From positions 5,070,001 to 5,134,000 of the forward strand of contig NC_013739.1 in the NCBI RefSeq assembly GCF_000025265.1: a stretch of DNA of 64,000 nt, in the 5' to 3' direction. The notes under the pieces are model-generated. The model worked only from the letters and a program-made list of their open reading frames with translations, was not told where the DNA came from and did no database searches. Below, in pieces: positions 49,761 to 58,499 of the stretch. Both the position numbers and the translations under genes were made by a program. Within the stretch, counting starts at the first letter, position 1; every line of letters begins with the position of its first letter. The DNA is from Conexibacter woesei DSM 14684. Its GTDB lineage: Bacteria; Actinomycetota; Thermoleophilia; Solirubrobacterales; Solirubrobacteraceae.

Positions 49761-50210
49761 ATGGGCCCGTGGTTGATCTGGCTGATGCGGCTGCTGCGCA
49801 ACAAGCGCTTCCGCTCGTGGCTGCTCGCGACCGCGGGGCCGAGAGCGCTCGCGCTGTTCATGGTGTGGTTGGAGCGGGTCCGCCACCGGCAGACGGCGAT
49901 CGGCGAGGCCGACCAGGTCGACGGCATGTTCAGCGCCGCCATCGTCGACGGCCGCAGGCACGTGATCGTGTGGAAGGACGGCGAGCCGATCTCCGCCTAC
50001 CCGCCGGTCGACGGCGACCTTGCGACGAAGCTGCGCACACACGCACGCAGAGACCTGACGAGGCCGGACGACCTGCCGTCGCGCAGAGCGCGACGCGCGC
50101 TCGGCGAGGCGGTCGCGCGGGCGCGCGGCGGCGCGACGCGCGTCGGCGAGGGGGTCGGCGACGGCGTTCAGAAGGTGCGCCGGCTGGCGCCGGGCGGGAG
50201 AAGACCGTGA
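49761..50210 (+). CDS. Small protein of unknown function with N-terminal hydrophobic segment
   Basis: 149 residues. The N terminus (WLIWLMRLLRNKRFRSWLLA) is amphipathic/hydrophobic; the middle is a compact beta-rich stretch (GMFSAAIVDGRRHVIVWKDGEPISAYPP) and the C terminus basic. TAGCTT at 49747-49752 may be a -10 for a leaderless transcript. The stop overlaps the next gene (GTGA). No family recognised. Confidence 0.65.
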   Translation: MGPWLIWLMRLLRNKRFRSWLLATAGPRALALFMVWLERVRHRQTAIGEADQVDGMFSAAIVDGRRHVIVWKDGEPISAYPPVDGDLATKLRTHARRDLTRPDDLPSRRARRALGEAVARARGGATRVGEGVGDGVQKVRRLAPGGRRP

Positions 50211-50620
50211 ACCCGCCCGACGAGACGATCCGCGAGCTGCTCGCCAGCCCGCGCACGTGGGCGGTCGTCGGCTGCTCGCCGCGCGCCAACCGCGACAGCC
50301 ATCGGATCGCCGCGCTGCTGCAGTCGCGCGGCAACCGGATCGTCCCGATCAACCCGGCCGCGCTGGAGATCCTCGGCGAGCCCTGCTACCCGACGCTCGC
50401 CGACGCGCGCGATGCCGTCGAGATCGACGTGGTCGACGTCTTCCGCCGCTCCGAGGACGCCGGCGTCCACGTCGACGAGGCAGTCGCGATCGGCGCGAGG
50501 GTCGCGTGGCTCCAGCTCGAGGTGATCGACGCGGCGGCTGCGGAGCGCGGCCGCGCTGCCGGGCTGACGGTCGTGATGGACCGCTGCCCGGCAATCGAGC
50601 TGCGCCGGCTCGGGCTGTAG
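50207..50620 (+). CDS. CoA-binding domain protein (YccU-like)
   Basis: 137 residues with the succinyl-CoA-synthetase-type Rossmann fold: WAVVGCSPRANRDSHRIAALLQSRGNRIVPINP, then LGEPCYPTLADARDAVEIDVVDVFRRSEDAGVHVDEAV and VAWLQLEVIDAAAAERGRAAGLTVVMDRCPAIE. The family binds CoA or nucleotide; no reaction is known. GTG start within the previous stop codon. Confidence 0.9.
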   Translation: MNPPDETIRELLASPRTWAVVGCSPRANRDSHRIAALLQSRGNRIVPINPAALEILGEPCYPTLADARDAVEIDVVDVFRRSEDAGVHVDEAVAIGARVAWLQLEVIDAAAAERGRAAGLTVVMDRCPAIELRRLGL

Positions 50621-50631
50621 CGCTCCGCTAC
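50617..50631. terminator. Short hairpin between convergent genes
   Basis: GTAGCG, loop CTC, CGCTAC. It overlaps both stop codon regions (plus-strand stop at 50618-50620, minus-strand gene ending at 50628), so it may act in both directions. Confidence 0.4.
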
Positions 50632-51485
50632 CCGACCCGCTTCAGCGCGACGAAGAAGCTGCCCGTGACGGTGCAGTCGCGTCTGTCGCGCGACCCGAGC
50701 GCGACCTGGCTGCCCGCGAAGACGTGGTCGCAGGCGCCGTTCAGTCTTATGACGCGGCGGATGCTCTCGCCGCGTCTGAGCGACTGGAAGCGGACATTGC
50801 CGACGCCGATCGGGATCGTCAGCGTCTGCTTGTCGATCTCGAGCGTGTCGAGCACGTTCGAGAGCCCGTTCCAGAGCGTCAGGCCGGAGCTGAGGTATCT
50901 CATGCACGAAGGATCTTGGGTGCCGCCGCCGTCGCGCATCAACGCGAGCGCGACGGGGTGCGAGAGCGGCGCGAGGTCGTCGTCGGTGCGGCGCAGGTCC
51001 GGCCCCTTCGCCAGCCACGCTCTGAGCGTGCCGCGGTGGCTGGTGCAGGCCGGCTGCTCCAGTTCGACCGGCTCGCTCGGCCGGCAGTAGTTGGTCTCGC
51101 GGTAGCCGGTCAGCGCCCCCTTGTGGACCGCGCCGCGGGCCTTTCTGGCGAACGACGTCGCGACCGCGCCGTCGAAGATCGTCAGCGAGACGCGTCTGGG
51201 ACGGCCCAGCTCGGCGTCGGCGTCGAAGTCGACCGTCACGTCCTGTCCGGGCGTGCACTCGCCGGTGTCGTCGGCCTCGGCCTTGACGTGGATCTGGCCG
51301 CTGACGTCGAGCGTCGCCGGGTAGTTCGTCAGCTTCGGCATTCTCGGGCCTATCGGCGGGAGTCTGGGAAGTCTCGGCGGTGCGGGCGCGGCCACGGCGG
51401 GCACGGAGACCGCGGTGGCGGCGAACGCGGCGGCTGCCGCTGCGGCGAGGAGGGACGGTGTTCGGACCAGACGATGACGGCGCAT
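50628..51485 (-). CDS. Secreted protein of unknown function
   Basis: 285 residues. The signal peptide is about 1-33 (SLLAAAAAAAFAATAVSVPAVAA). A Pro-rich stretch (PPRLPRLPPIGPRMPKL) leads to an Ig-like beta domain (VTVDFDADAELGRPRRVSLTIFDG) and cysteine-containing segments (NYCRPSE, PACTSHRG, PSCMRYL, GACDHVF, RDCTVTG), which probably form disulfides. No family recognised. Single gene on this strand. Confidence 0.7.
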   Translation of the reverse strand: MRRHRLVRTPSLLAAAAAAAFAATAVSVPAVAAPAPPRLPRLPPIGPRMPKLTNYPATLDVSGQIHVKAEADDTGECTPGQDVTVDFDADAELGRPRRVSLTIFDGAVATSFARKARGAVHKGALTGYRETNYCRPSEPVELEQPACTSHRGTLRAWLAKGPDLRRTDDDLAPLSHPVALALMRDGGGTQDPSCMRYLSSGLTLWNGLSNVLDTLEIDKQTLTIPIGVGNVRFQSLRRGESIRRVIRLNGACDHVFAGSQVALGSRDRRDCTVTGSFFVALKRVG

Positions 51486-51562
51486 CCGCCAGACCGTGCC
51501 CGACCGTCACGTCGTCCGCATCAGGGAAAGCACGGAAGCGCGGTGGTTGAATGTGCGGCGCG

Positions 51563-51988
51563 ATGGGCGACCCGTTCGGACTGCAGCGCTTCGTCGACGC
51601 GCAGGACGCGGCGGGCACGTACGGGCGCGCGCTCGCGGAGCTGCGCGCAGGCCGCAAGACGAGCCACTGGATGTGGTTCGTCTTCCCGCAGATCGCGGGC
51701 CTCGGACGCAGCCCGACGGCGCAGGCCTACGCGATCGGCTCGCTCGACGAGGCGCGCGCGTACGCCGGCCATCCGGTCCTCGGGCCGCGGCTGCGCGACT
51801 GCGCCCGTGCGCTCACGCGGCTGGAAGGGCTGAGCGCGGCGGAGATCCTCGGCGACGTCGACGCGACGAAGCTCCGCTCCTCGATGACGCTGTTCGCGCT
51901 CGCCGCGCCGGACGAGCCGCTGTTCGGCCAGGTGCTGGAGCGGTACTTCGACGGGGCCGCGGACGCGGCGACCGAGCGGCTGGTCTGA
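51563..51988 (+). CDS. DUF1810 family protein
   Basis: 141 residues with the DUF1810 pattern: DPFGLQRFVDAQDAAGTYGRALAELRAGRKTSHWMWFVFPQIAGLGRSPTAQAYAI and AEILGDVDATKLRSSMTLFALAAPDEPLFGQVLERYFDG. The family has no known function. I prefer the ATG at 51563 because the family starts with 'DPF'; an ATG at 51551 would add four residues. Confidence 0.87.
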   Translation: MGDPFGLQRFVDAQDAAGTYGRALAELRAGRKTSHWMWFVFPQIAGLGRSPTAQAYAIGSLDEARAYAGHPVLGPRLRDCARALTRLEGLSAAEILGDVDATKLRSSMTLFALAAPDEPLFGQVLERYFDGAADAATERLV

Positions 51989-52011
51989 GCGCGCGGCGGG
52001 CGAAGCGGCCG

Positions 52012-52380
52012 CTACGCCGGCCGCACGAGGAACGAGGCGACGAGGTCGGCCTCGGTCCGCAGCCGTGCGGCCTGCTCGTCGTGCCCGTGGCGGTCGTACT
52101 CGTCCGCCGCGGCGCGCCGCTCGGCCACCTCCCGCTCGACCACCTCCCGCTGCTGCCGCTCGGTGAGCGTCGCGCGCGCCGCCTCGCCGGCGCCGAGCTC
52201 TCCGGCCGTGCCGGCGATGCGCGCGTGCTCGACCACCGGCGCTCTGGCGTCGACCGCCTCGGCGTTGTCGATCGCCGCGAGCGTCGAGCGGATCGCCGCG
52301 ACGGCGCCCGCGTCGCGCGCCTTCAGCGCGGCCGGCAGCGCGGCCCGCAGTCGCGCTCGCACACCGTCGGGCTCGTTCAT
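52012..52380 (-). CDS. GatB/YqeY-like protein
   Basis: 122 residues resembling the YqeY family, a free-standing relative of the tRNA-binding tail of the GatB amidotransferase subunit. Marks: RARLRAALPAALKARDAGAVAAIRSTLAAIDNAEAV and the later EVAERRAAADEYDRHGHDEQAARLRTEADLVASFL. It is shorter than usual YqeY (about 150). TATGCT on the minus strand ends six bases before the ATG, a leaderless layout. Confidence 0.8.
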   Translation of the reverse strand: MNEPDGVRARLRAALPAALKARDAGAVAAIRSTLAAIDNAEAVDARAPVVEHARIAGTAGELGAGEAARATLTERQQREVVEREVAERRAAADEYDRHGHDEQAARLRTEADLVASFLVRPA

Positions 52381-52386
52381 GCGCGG

Positions 52387-52415
52387 AGCATAGTCGCGCA
52401 CCGCCGGGTTACGCT
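52387..52415. promoter_or_regulatory. Back-to-back leaderless -10 elements
   Basis: AGCATA at 52387-52392 is TATGCT for the minus-strand YqeY-like gene (six bases to ATG). TACGCT at 52410-52415 serves the plus-strand TfoX-like gene (seven bases to ATG at 52423). Only 42 bases separate the two start codons, so any -35 regions must overlap the opposite promoter. Confidence 0.5.
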
Positions 52416-52422
52416 CGTGACC

Positions 52423-52737
52423 ATGACGACACCCGAGCAGTCGTTCGCGGAGGTCGAGGAGGCGCTTCTGCGGGAGCCCGGCACCGCGCGCGGGACCGGC
52501 TTCGGCACGAACCCCGGCGTGACGGTCGACGGCAAGATCGCCGCGATGCTCGTCAGCGGCCGGCTGGTCGTGAAGCTCCCCGCCGACCGCTGCCGCGAGC
52601 TGATCGATGCCGGCGCCGCCGAGCCGCTCCAGATCGGCAGACGGACGATGCGCGAGTGGGTCACGGTCGACCACTCCGGCCGGCCGGAGTGGCTGCCGCT
52701 CGCCCGCGAAGCGCTGCAGTTCGTGCGCCCGGCCTGA
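52423..52737 (+). CDS. TfoX N-terminal-domain-like protein
   Basis: 104 residues consistent with the TfoX_N family: FAEVEEALLREPGTARGTGFGTNPGVTVDGKIAAMLVSGRLVVKLPADRCRELIDAGAAEPL and the ending WLPLAREALQFV. The lone domain is common in actinobacteria with no known role; competence function should not be assumed. Leaderless promoter in front. Confidence 0.75.
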   Translation: MTTPEQSFAEVEEALLREPGTARGTGFGTNPGVTVDGKIAAMLVSGRLVVKLPADRCRELIDAGAAEPLQIGRRTMREWVTVDHSGRPEWLPLAREALQFVRPA

Positions 52738-52886
52738 CGCCACCGCTCAGTTTCGGCGGCGGGCGCCGTCTTACCGACATGCCCAGCGTTGACAACCCCC
52801 GCTCCTGGAGTGCGGCTACCCCCACCGCGACACACGGGCTTACGGGCTTTCACGGTCCCCGGCGGTCCGCGAGGCTTGCCCGACCG

Positions 52887-53984
52887 ATGCAGCTCGTCCA
52901 GGAACCCACTGCCGAACGCCTCCCGCCCCGCGCGTTCCAGACGCGGCGGCTGCTCGCCGGCGCGCTGCAGGTCGGAACGCTGATCGGTGTGCTGGTGCTC
53001 GTCGCGGCGCTCGCGCCGGGACTCGGCGAGGTGCGCGGGCTGCTGGCGGACGCGAGCCTCAGCTGGATCGCGATCGCGGTCGGTCTGCAGCTGCTCTCGT
53101 GCCTCTCGTACGTGCTGATGTTCCGGCCGATCTTCTGCCACGACCGCTCGTGGGGCACCGCCAACCGGATCGGCTGGTCGGCGCTCGGGATGGGTTCGAT
53201 CGTCCCGGCCAGCGGCGCCGCCGGTCTGGCGCTCGGCGGCTGGGCGCTGATCCAGGACGGCGTCGAGCCCGAGCGCGTCGCACGGCGCTCCGTCGCGTTC
53301 TTCCTGATCAAGGGCTCGGTCAACTTCGTCGCGGTCGCCGTGCTCGGCACGGCGATGGCGATCGGCCTGTTCGGGCCGCCCGTGTCGTTGTGGCTGACCG
53401 CCTTCCCCGCTGCGCTCGCCGTGCTCGCGATCGCGGCGGTGCTGCTGCTGCCGCGGCTCGGCGAAGGGACCCCCGCGCCGGCCGACGCCGGCCGCGTGCG
53501 CCGCGGCGCTGCCACCGCGCGCAGCAGCATCGTGACGGGAACGCGCGAGGCGATCGAGATACTGCGCGCCCGCGACCCGCTCGTGATCGTCGGCGCGCTC
53601 GGCTACTGGGTCTTCGACAACGCCGTGCTGTGGGCGGCCTTCAACGCCTTCGGCGCGCACGTGGACATCTCGATCATCCTGCTCGGGTACCTCGTCGGCC
53701 AGCTCGGCGGCCTGCTGCCGATCCCCGGCGGCGTCGGCGGGATCGACGGCGGCCTGATCGGCACGCTCGTCGTCTTCGGCGCACCCGCCGCCGCGACCGC
53801 CGCCGCCGTCCTCGTCTACCGCGTGATCCTCTTCTGGCTGCCGCTGATCGGCGGGGCGATCGGCTTCGTCGCCCTGCGCCGCTCGCTCGCCGGCCCCAAG
53901 CCCGTCACACGCCACGCCGCCCGCCCACGCGTCGTGCGCGAGCGCGCCGCGGTCGGCGTGGGCGTGGCGCAGCGGGCCGCGTAG
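52887..53984 (+). CDS. Flippase-like/lysylphosphatidylglycerol-synthase transmembrane-domain protein
   Basis: 365 residues, UPF0104/PF03706 type, with about eight membrane helices. Family marks: VGLQLLSCLSYVLMFRPIF early, GMGSIVPASGAAGLALGGWAL, and the late LLPIPGGVGGIDGGLIGTLVVFG. It lacks the catalytic domain of MprF, so lipid or lipid-sugar movement across the membrane is a possible role. The upstream 149-bp gap has TTGACA at 52791-52796 but no well-spaced -10. A 14-bp sequence (CCCCGGCGGTCCGC) occurs on both sides of the gene. Confidence 0.83.
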   Translation: MQLVQEPTAERLPPRAFQTRRLLAGALQVGTLIGVLVLVAALAPGLGEVRGLLADASLSWIAIAVGLQLLSCLSYVLMFRPIFCHDRSWGTANRIGWSALGMGSIVPASGAAGLALGGWALIQDGVEPERVARRSVAFFLIKGSVNFVAVAVLGTAMAIGLFGPPVSLWLTAFPAALAVLAIAAVLLLPRLGEGTPAPADAGRVRRGAATARSSIVTGTREAIEILRARDPLVIVGALGYWVFDNAVLWAAFNAFGAHVDISIILLGYLVGQLGGLLPIPGGVGGIDGGLIGTLVVFGAPAAATAAAVLVYRVILFWLPLIGGAIGFVALRRSLAGPKPVTRHAARPRVVRERAAVGVGVAQRAA

Positions 53985-54017
53985 CGACCCCACTGCCGCA
54001 GGCACGAGCGGCCGGTG

Positions 54018-54033
54018 CGGGGGCAAACCCCCG
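54018..54033 (+). terminator. Short GC hairpin after the flippase-like gene
   Basis: CGGGGG, loop CAAA, CCCCCG, 33 bases after the stop at 53984 and 57 bases before the ABC gene. No T-run follows. Confidence 0.45.
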
Positions 54034-54089
54034 GCGGTCCGCCCGCAGCCCCCATGGCCGCGCGGCGGCCGAGACGGAAGGCTGAGGGC

Positions 54090-54839
54090 ATGTCGAACTT
54101 CAGCCCGCCGATCAGCGTTTCCGCCGTCGCGCTCGACCGCGTGAGCAAGACCCACGGCCGCGGCGACAGCGCGGTGCAGGCGCTCGACGGCGTCTCTCTC
54201 GTGTTCGCGCCCGGCACGTTCACGGCGATCATGGGACCGTCGGGGTCGGGCAAGACGACGCTGCTGCAGTGCGCCGCCGGGCTCGACCGTCCCGACGCGG
54301 GCAGCGTTCGGATCGGGACGACCGACCTGACCGGCCTCGGCGAGCGCCGTCTGGCGCAGCTGCGGCGTCGCCGCGTCGGCTTCGTCTTCCAGTCGTTCAA
54401 CCTGCTGCCGTCGCTGACCGCCGAGCAGAACACGCTGCTGCCGCTGCGCCTCGCCGGCGAGCGCCCGCGCCGCCGCGTCGCGCGTGCGGCGCTCGAGCGC
54501 GTCGGGCTCGGCGACCGCACCCGCCACCTGCCGGCACAGCTGTCCGGCGGTCAGCAGCAGCGCGTCGCGATCGCCCGCGCGCTCGTCGCCGAGCCTGAGG
54601 TCGTCTTCGCCGACGAGCCGACCGGCGCGCTCGACACGCGCAGCGCTCGTGACGCGCTCGCGCTGCTGCGCGGGCTGGTCGACGACGGCGGCCGCACGCT
54701 CGTGATGGTCACGCACGACGCGGTCGCGGCGGCGGTCGCGGACCGCGTCGTCTTCCTCGCCGACGGACGTGTCGTCGACGAGCTGTGCGCGCCGCACGCT
54801 GAGACCGTCGCCGACCGCATGACGGCGCTGGGGGCCTGA
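54090..54839 (+). CDS. ABC transporter ATPase, MacB/LolD type
   Basis: 249 residues. Walker A GPSGSGKT, Q-loop FVFQSFNLLPSLTAEQN, signature LSGGQQQRVAIARAL, Walker B VVFADEPTGALD and H-loop VTHD. The 'FNLLP' Q-loop and 'ADEPTGALDT' are typical of the exporter group that works with FtsX-like permeases. The partner permease begins four bases later. It likely powers mechanotransmission for export or surface release of a lipoprotein, peptide or lipid. Confidence 0.93.
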   Translation: MSNFSPPISVSAVALDRVSKTHGRGDSAVQALDGVSLVFAPGTFTAIMGPSGSGKTTLLQCAAGLDRPDAGSVRIGTTDLTGLGERRLAQLRRRRVGFVFQSFNLLPSLTAEQNTLLPLRLAGERPRRRVARAALERVGLGDRTRHLPAQLSGGQQQRVAIARALVAEPEVVFADEPTGALDTRSARDALALLRGLVDDGGRTLVMVTHDAVAAAVADRVVFLADGRVVDELCAPHAETVADRMTALGA

Positions 54840-54842
54840 GTC

Positions 54843-57452
54843 GTGCTCATGCTCGGCCTGCGCACGCTGCGCACCCGCGCCGGCTCGTTCGCCGGCGCGT
54901 TCGTGATGCTCGCCGTCACGGTGACGATCGTCGCAGCGGCCGGTCAGCTGATGGCGACGGCGCTCGGCGCGCCGGGCGCTGGCCGGTTCGCCGCGGCCGA
55001 CGCGGTCGTCCGAGCGGATCCTGACGTCACCTTCGGCCACGGCGAAGACGCGGAAACGGTGGAGGTGCGCCGCGCGGCGCTGCTGCCGGCGTCGGCCGTC
55101 GCCCGCGCCGCCGCCGTGCCCGGCGTACGCGCCGCCGTCGGTGACGTTGCCTTCCCGCTGACCGTGCTCGGGCGCGATGGCTCGCCGCTGCCGACGAGCG
55201 GCGACGCGCCCGCGCACGGCCATGGCTGGGCGAGCGCCGCATTGACGCCGTATCGGCTGGTCGACGGTCGCCCGCCGTCCGCTGCGCACGACGTCGTGCT
55301 CGACGCCGATCTCGCGCGTGCGGGTGGGCTGGGCGTCGGCGAGCGCGTGCGCGTGGTGACGCCGAGCGGCGCCGAGACGCTGCGCCTCAGCGGCGTCGCG
55401 CGTGCGTCGGCCGCACAGCAGGAGCGGCAGTCCGCGGTCTTCCTGACCGAGCGGCGCGCGCAGCGGCTGTCGGGCCTCGGCGACGGTTTCAACACGATCG
55501 CGATCGTCGCCGACGTGGACGCGGGCGACGCAAGCACGGACGCGGGCCGCGGCGGCGCGGGCGACGCGGGCAACGGCGGCGCCGGCGCTTCGCTGCACGC
55601 TCGGCTGCGCGACGCGATCGGCGCCGTCCCCGGCGTGCACGGCGAGCCGCAGGTACTCGGCGACCGCGACGCGGCGACCGCCGACGCCGGCGACCCGCGC
55701 GCGTTCGAGCGTGTCACGCTCGTCGCCGTGATGGGCTCCGGCGGCGGCATCACGACGGCGATCGCCGTCTTCGTCGTCGCGGGCACGATCGCGTTCGTCG
55801 TCGGCCGGCGGCGGCGCGAGATCGCGCTGCTGCGCGCGATCGGCGCGACGCCGGGGCAGGTGCGCCGGCTGCTGCTGTGGGAGACGGCGCTCGTCGGCCT
55901 GCTCGCGGGCGTCGCCGGCTGCCTGGCCGCCGCGGCTCTGTCGGGGACGTTCACGGACGCGCTCGTGTCGGTCGGGCTCGCGCCGGACGGCTTCGCCGTC
56001 GCACCGCATTGGATCCCCTACGCGATCGCAGTCGCGACCGGATCGGTCGTCGCGCTGCTCGCCGCGCTGCTGGCAGTTCGCCGCGCGCTGGCGGTGCGGC
56101 CGGGCGAGGCGCTCGTCGCCGCGGCGCAGCCGCAGCGACGGATGGGGATCGTGCGGATCCTGCTCGGGCTGATCGCGCTCGGCGGCGGGATCGCGCTCGT
56201 CGTCACGCTGTCGTTCGCGGCGATCTCGTACGCGTCGCTGGCGGCGTTCTGCTTCGCGATCGCGATCGCGCTGCTCGCCCCGGTCGTGCTGGGGTGGCCG
56301 GCGGCGCTCGCCGGCCGACTCCTGCACGGCGCCGGCGGCGCGGGCTTCCTCGCCGGCTCTGCGCTCGCGACCGGCCGTTTTCGCGTCGGCGCGGTGGGCG
56401 CCGCGATCGCGCTGATCGTCGCGCTGGCGGGCGCGCAGGTCGTCTCGCTGGCGACGGCGCGCAGCGCGGCGGAGCAGGAGAGCGCCGAGCGCGTCACGGC
56501 CGGCCACATGCTGGTCGCGCGCGACGGCGACGGGCTGCCGCCGTCCGTCGCTGCCGCGGCGGCGCGACTGCCGGGTGTTGCGGCGGCTGCGGGCGTCGTC
56601 TCGAGCGAGGTCTACCTGCTCGACCGCGACCTGACCCACGACGGCGACAGCTGGGATGCGGTCGGCCTCGACCCGACCGCGACGCGCGACGCGCTCGACC
56701 TCGGCGTCCGCGCCGGCTCGCTCGACGACGTGCGCGGCGACGGGATCGCGATCAGCGACACGGTCGCCGAGGACGGCGGCGTCAGACTCGGTCAGGTGCT
56801 GAACGCGCGGCTGGCCGACGCGACGCCGGCGAGACTGCGGGTCGTCGCGATCTACGACCGTTCGAACGGTCTGGGCGACGTCGTGCTGCCGCGCGCGACG
56901 GCGCTCGCCCATGCGACCGCCGCGCTCGACGACGCGGTCTTCGTCGCCGGCGACGGCGCGCAGGTCACGCGCGGCCTGCGTACGCTCGACGACGCCGTCC
57001 CGACCCTCGCCGTCAAGTCCCGCGCCGACTACCTCGACAGCGTCGACGCCCAGCAGCAGGAGGTCGCCAGTACGCAGTGGGTGATCGCCGCGCTGATGCT
57101 GCTCGTCGCCGCGATGGCGGCGTTCAACACCGGGGCGATGGCCGCCGCCGAGCGCCGCTCGGAGCTGGTGCTGGCTCGCCTCGGCGGCGCCACCCGCCGC
57201 CAGGTCGCAGGCGCGCTCACGCTCGAAGCGCTCGTGACGACGCTCGTCGGCCTCGCCGCCGGCGCCGGCGTCGCTCTCGCCTCGCTCGCACTCGTCGGCG
57301 ACGACCCCACCGGCGGCCCGCTCGTCGTCCCGTGGGCCGGCGCCGCCCTCGTCCTCGCCGTCGGCGCGACCCTCGGCCTGCTCGGCACCCTCCTCCCCGC
57401 CGCCCTGCTCGGTCGTGCGCGCCTGACGGTGCTGGCGGGGCTGCGTGAGTGA
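54843..57452 (+). CDS. FtsX-like ABC permease with two FtsX domains
   Basis: 869 residues. TM1 at about 17-38 is followed by an outer MacB-type domain (residues 40-290), a first FtsX domain (GGITTAIAVFVVAGTIAFVV, RRREIALLRAIGATPGQVRRLLLWETALVGLLAG), two more helices, a second outer domain (500-740) and a second FtsX domain at the C terminus (ALMLLVAAMAAFNTG, RRSELVLARLGGATRRQVAGALTLEALVTTLVG). This is the ten-helix single-chain form common in actinobacteria. The GTG at 54843 or ATG at 54849 could start it. Cargo unknown. Confidence 0.9.
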   Translation: MLMLGLRTLRTRAGSFAGAFVMLAVTVTIVAAAGQLMATALGAPGAGRFAAADAVVRADPDVTFGHGEDAETVEVRRAALLPASAVARAAAVPGVRAAVGDVAFPLTVLGRDGSPLPTSGDAPAHGHGWASAALTPYRLVDGRPPSAAHDVVLDADLARAGGLGVGERVRVVTPSGAETLRLSGVARASAAQQERQSAVFLTERRAQRLSGLGDGFNTIAIVADVDAGDASTDAGRGGAGDAGNGGAGASLHARLRDAIGAVPGVHGEPQVLGDRDAATADAGDPRAFERVTLVAVMGSGGGITTAIAVFVVAGTIAFVVGRRRREIALLRAIGATPGQVRRLLLWETALVGLLAGVAGCLAAAALSGTFTDALVSVGLAPDGFAVAPHWIPYAIAVATGSVVALLAALLAVRRALAVRPGEALVAAAQPQRRMGIVRILLGLIALGGGIALVVTLSFAAISYASLAAFCFAIAIALLAPVVLGWPAALAGRLLHGAGGAGFLAGSALATGRFRVGAVGAAIALIVALAGAQVVSLATARSAAEQESAERVTAGHMLVARDGDGLPPSVAAAAARLPGVAAAAGVVSSEVYLLDRDLTHDGDSWDAVGLDPTATRDALDLGVRAGSLDDVRGDGIAISDTVAEDGGVRLGQVLNARLADATPARLRVVAIYDRSNGLGDVVLPRATALAHATAALDDAVFVAGDGAQVTRGLRTLDDAVPTLAVKSRADYLDSVDAQQQEVASTQWVIAALMLLVAAMAAFNTGAMAAAERRSELVLARLGGATRRQVAGALTLEALVTTLVGLAAGAGVALASLALVGDDPTGGPLVVPWAGAALVLAVGATLGLLGTLLPAALLGRARLTVLAGLRE

Positions 57453-57471
57453 GGGCGGGGCTACGCCGCCC
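57453..57471. terminator. Bidirectional hairpin between convergent genes
   Basis: GGGCGG (57453-57458), seven-base loop, CCGCCC (57466-57471). It fills nearly the whole 21-bp gap between the ABC permease stop and the winged-helix gene stop. Confidence 0.5.
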
Positions 57472-57473
57472 GT

Positions 57474-58499
57474 TCACCCGGAGCGACCGCGGCGGTCTCG
57501 CCCACCGGCCGATGAGAGCGCACCGACCGCCGCCGCAGCCGCCTGCTCGAGGTCTGACCATGCTGCTTCGATGCCGGCGTTCTCCACGACTGGCACGTCG
57601 GCTCGCATGAGGAAGTCCGTGACTTCGGCGAGCAGATCACGCGCACGACTGGCGAGCATGTAATCCGACAGATCCTCTGCCTCCATGACAGCCAGTCCAC
57701 GACGGATACCGACCAGGGCAGCGAAGAGATGGGGCCAGTCGCGCCCTTCTGGCAACTCATTCGCGCCCAGCCCGAGGAAGTCGGCCCACCTGCTCTTGTC
57801 GATCGTGAATCGGTGGTCACCACGCATGCGCGAGACCGCGATGACGCCGGCGTTCTCCAGCGAGCCGGCGGCCTCGAGCACGTTTCGCCGCGCGTAGCCG
57901 GAGCTCGCCGCCAGGCCGGCGACGCCGACACGCGGAGCCGCCGACGTGAGCAACAAGCGCACGGCCTCCGCCCGCGCCCCGACTCCGAGCAGCTGTCGCA
58001 GACGGAACGCGAGGTTGATCGGCGCCCGCATGTCAGGCGACTGCGCCTTCCCGCTTGGCAGCACCGTCCCTCGGAGCAGCCCCGCAGACAGGAACGAAGG
58101 ATCGGGTTCTCGCACCGGGAAGCCGTCGTGGAACAGCCGGGCCGGCTCTCCGACGGGCGGTGCCGCAGGGCGGCCTCTCAAGCGGGCGCGGGGTCGGTGG
58201 ACGTCCACCCATCCCAACGCCGCAGCGAGAAGCTGGGCGTCCGCGGGCGCACGAGCAAACGTCCGCAGCCGCCGTACGCTCACCAGCGGTTCGTTGCTCA
58301 GCAGCCAGTCCAACAGCTCGTCGAACAGGCGAGGATCGTCCCGCGCCACTTCCAAGGTGAAGATGATCAGCGCCTCAGGATCCTCTGCCCATGGACTGCG
58401 ACGAGGCGCTGAAGCCAGGACGCCCATCTGCGCCCACTCCGCCCAGGCGAAGTCGAGCAGTGCCGCGTCGAGCGATCTCCTAAACGCTGAGATCGGCAT
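57474..58499 (-). CDS. Winged-helix protein paired with a nucleotidyltransferase
   Basis: 341 residues, soluble. The N-terminal 150 residues are helical and unassigned (LDFAWAEWAQMGVLAS; RLFDELLDWLLSNEPLVSVRRLRTF). The region 185-255 looks like a winged helix-turn-helix (RAEAVRLLLTSAAPRVGVAGLAASSGYARRNVLEAAGSLENAGVIAVSRMRGDHRFTIDK). The C-terminal helices (AEDLSDYMLASRARDLLAEVTDFLMRA) resemble HEPN-like or regulator tails, which is uncertain. It overlaps the nucleotidyltransferase gene by 20 bases. Likely the DNA-binding partner of a toxin-antitoxin-like pair, regulating the shared promoter. GC content is moderately lower than the neighbourhood. Confidence 0.72.
   Translation of the reverse strand: MPISAFRRSLDAALLDFAWAEWAQMGVLASAPRRSPWAEDPEALIIFTLEVARDDPRLFDELLDWLLSNEPLVSVRRLRTFARAPADAQLLAAALGWVDVHRPRARLRGRPAAPPVGEPARLFHDGFPVREPDPSFLSAGLLRGTVLPSGKAQSPDMRAPINLAFRLRQLLGVGARAEAVRLLLTSAAPRVGVAGLAASSGYARRNVLEAAGSLENAGVIAVSRMRGDHRFTIDKSRWADFLGLGANELPEGRDWPHLFAALVGIRRGLAVMEAEDLSDYMLASRARDLLAEVTDFLMRADVPVVENAGIEAAWSDLEQAAAAAVGALSSAGGRDRRGRSG

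Noticed and set aside
52423-52737. Competence regulator (TfoX) function
   Set aside because: Only the N-terminal domain is present and no competence genes lie nearby.
52791-52796. TTGACA before the flippase-like gene
   Set aside because: The nearest TANNNN-like box is about 23 bp away, too far for a normal promoter.
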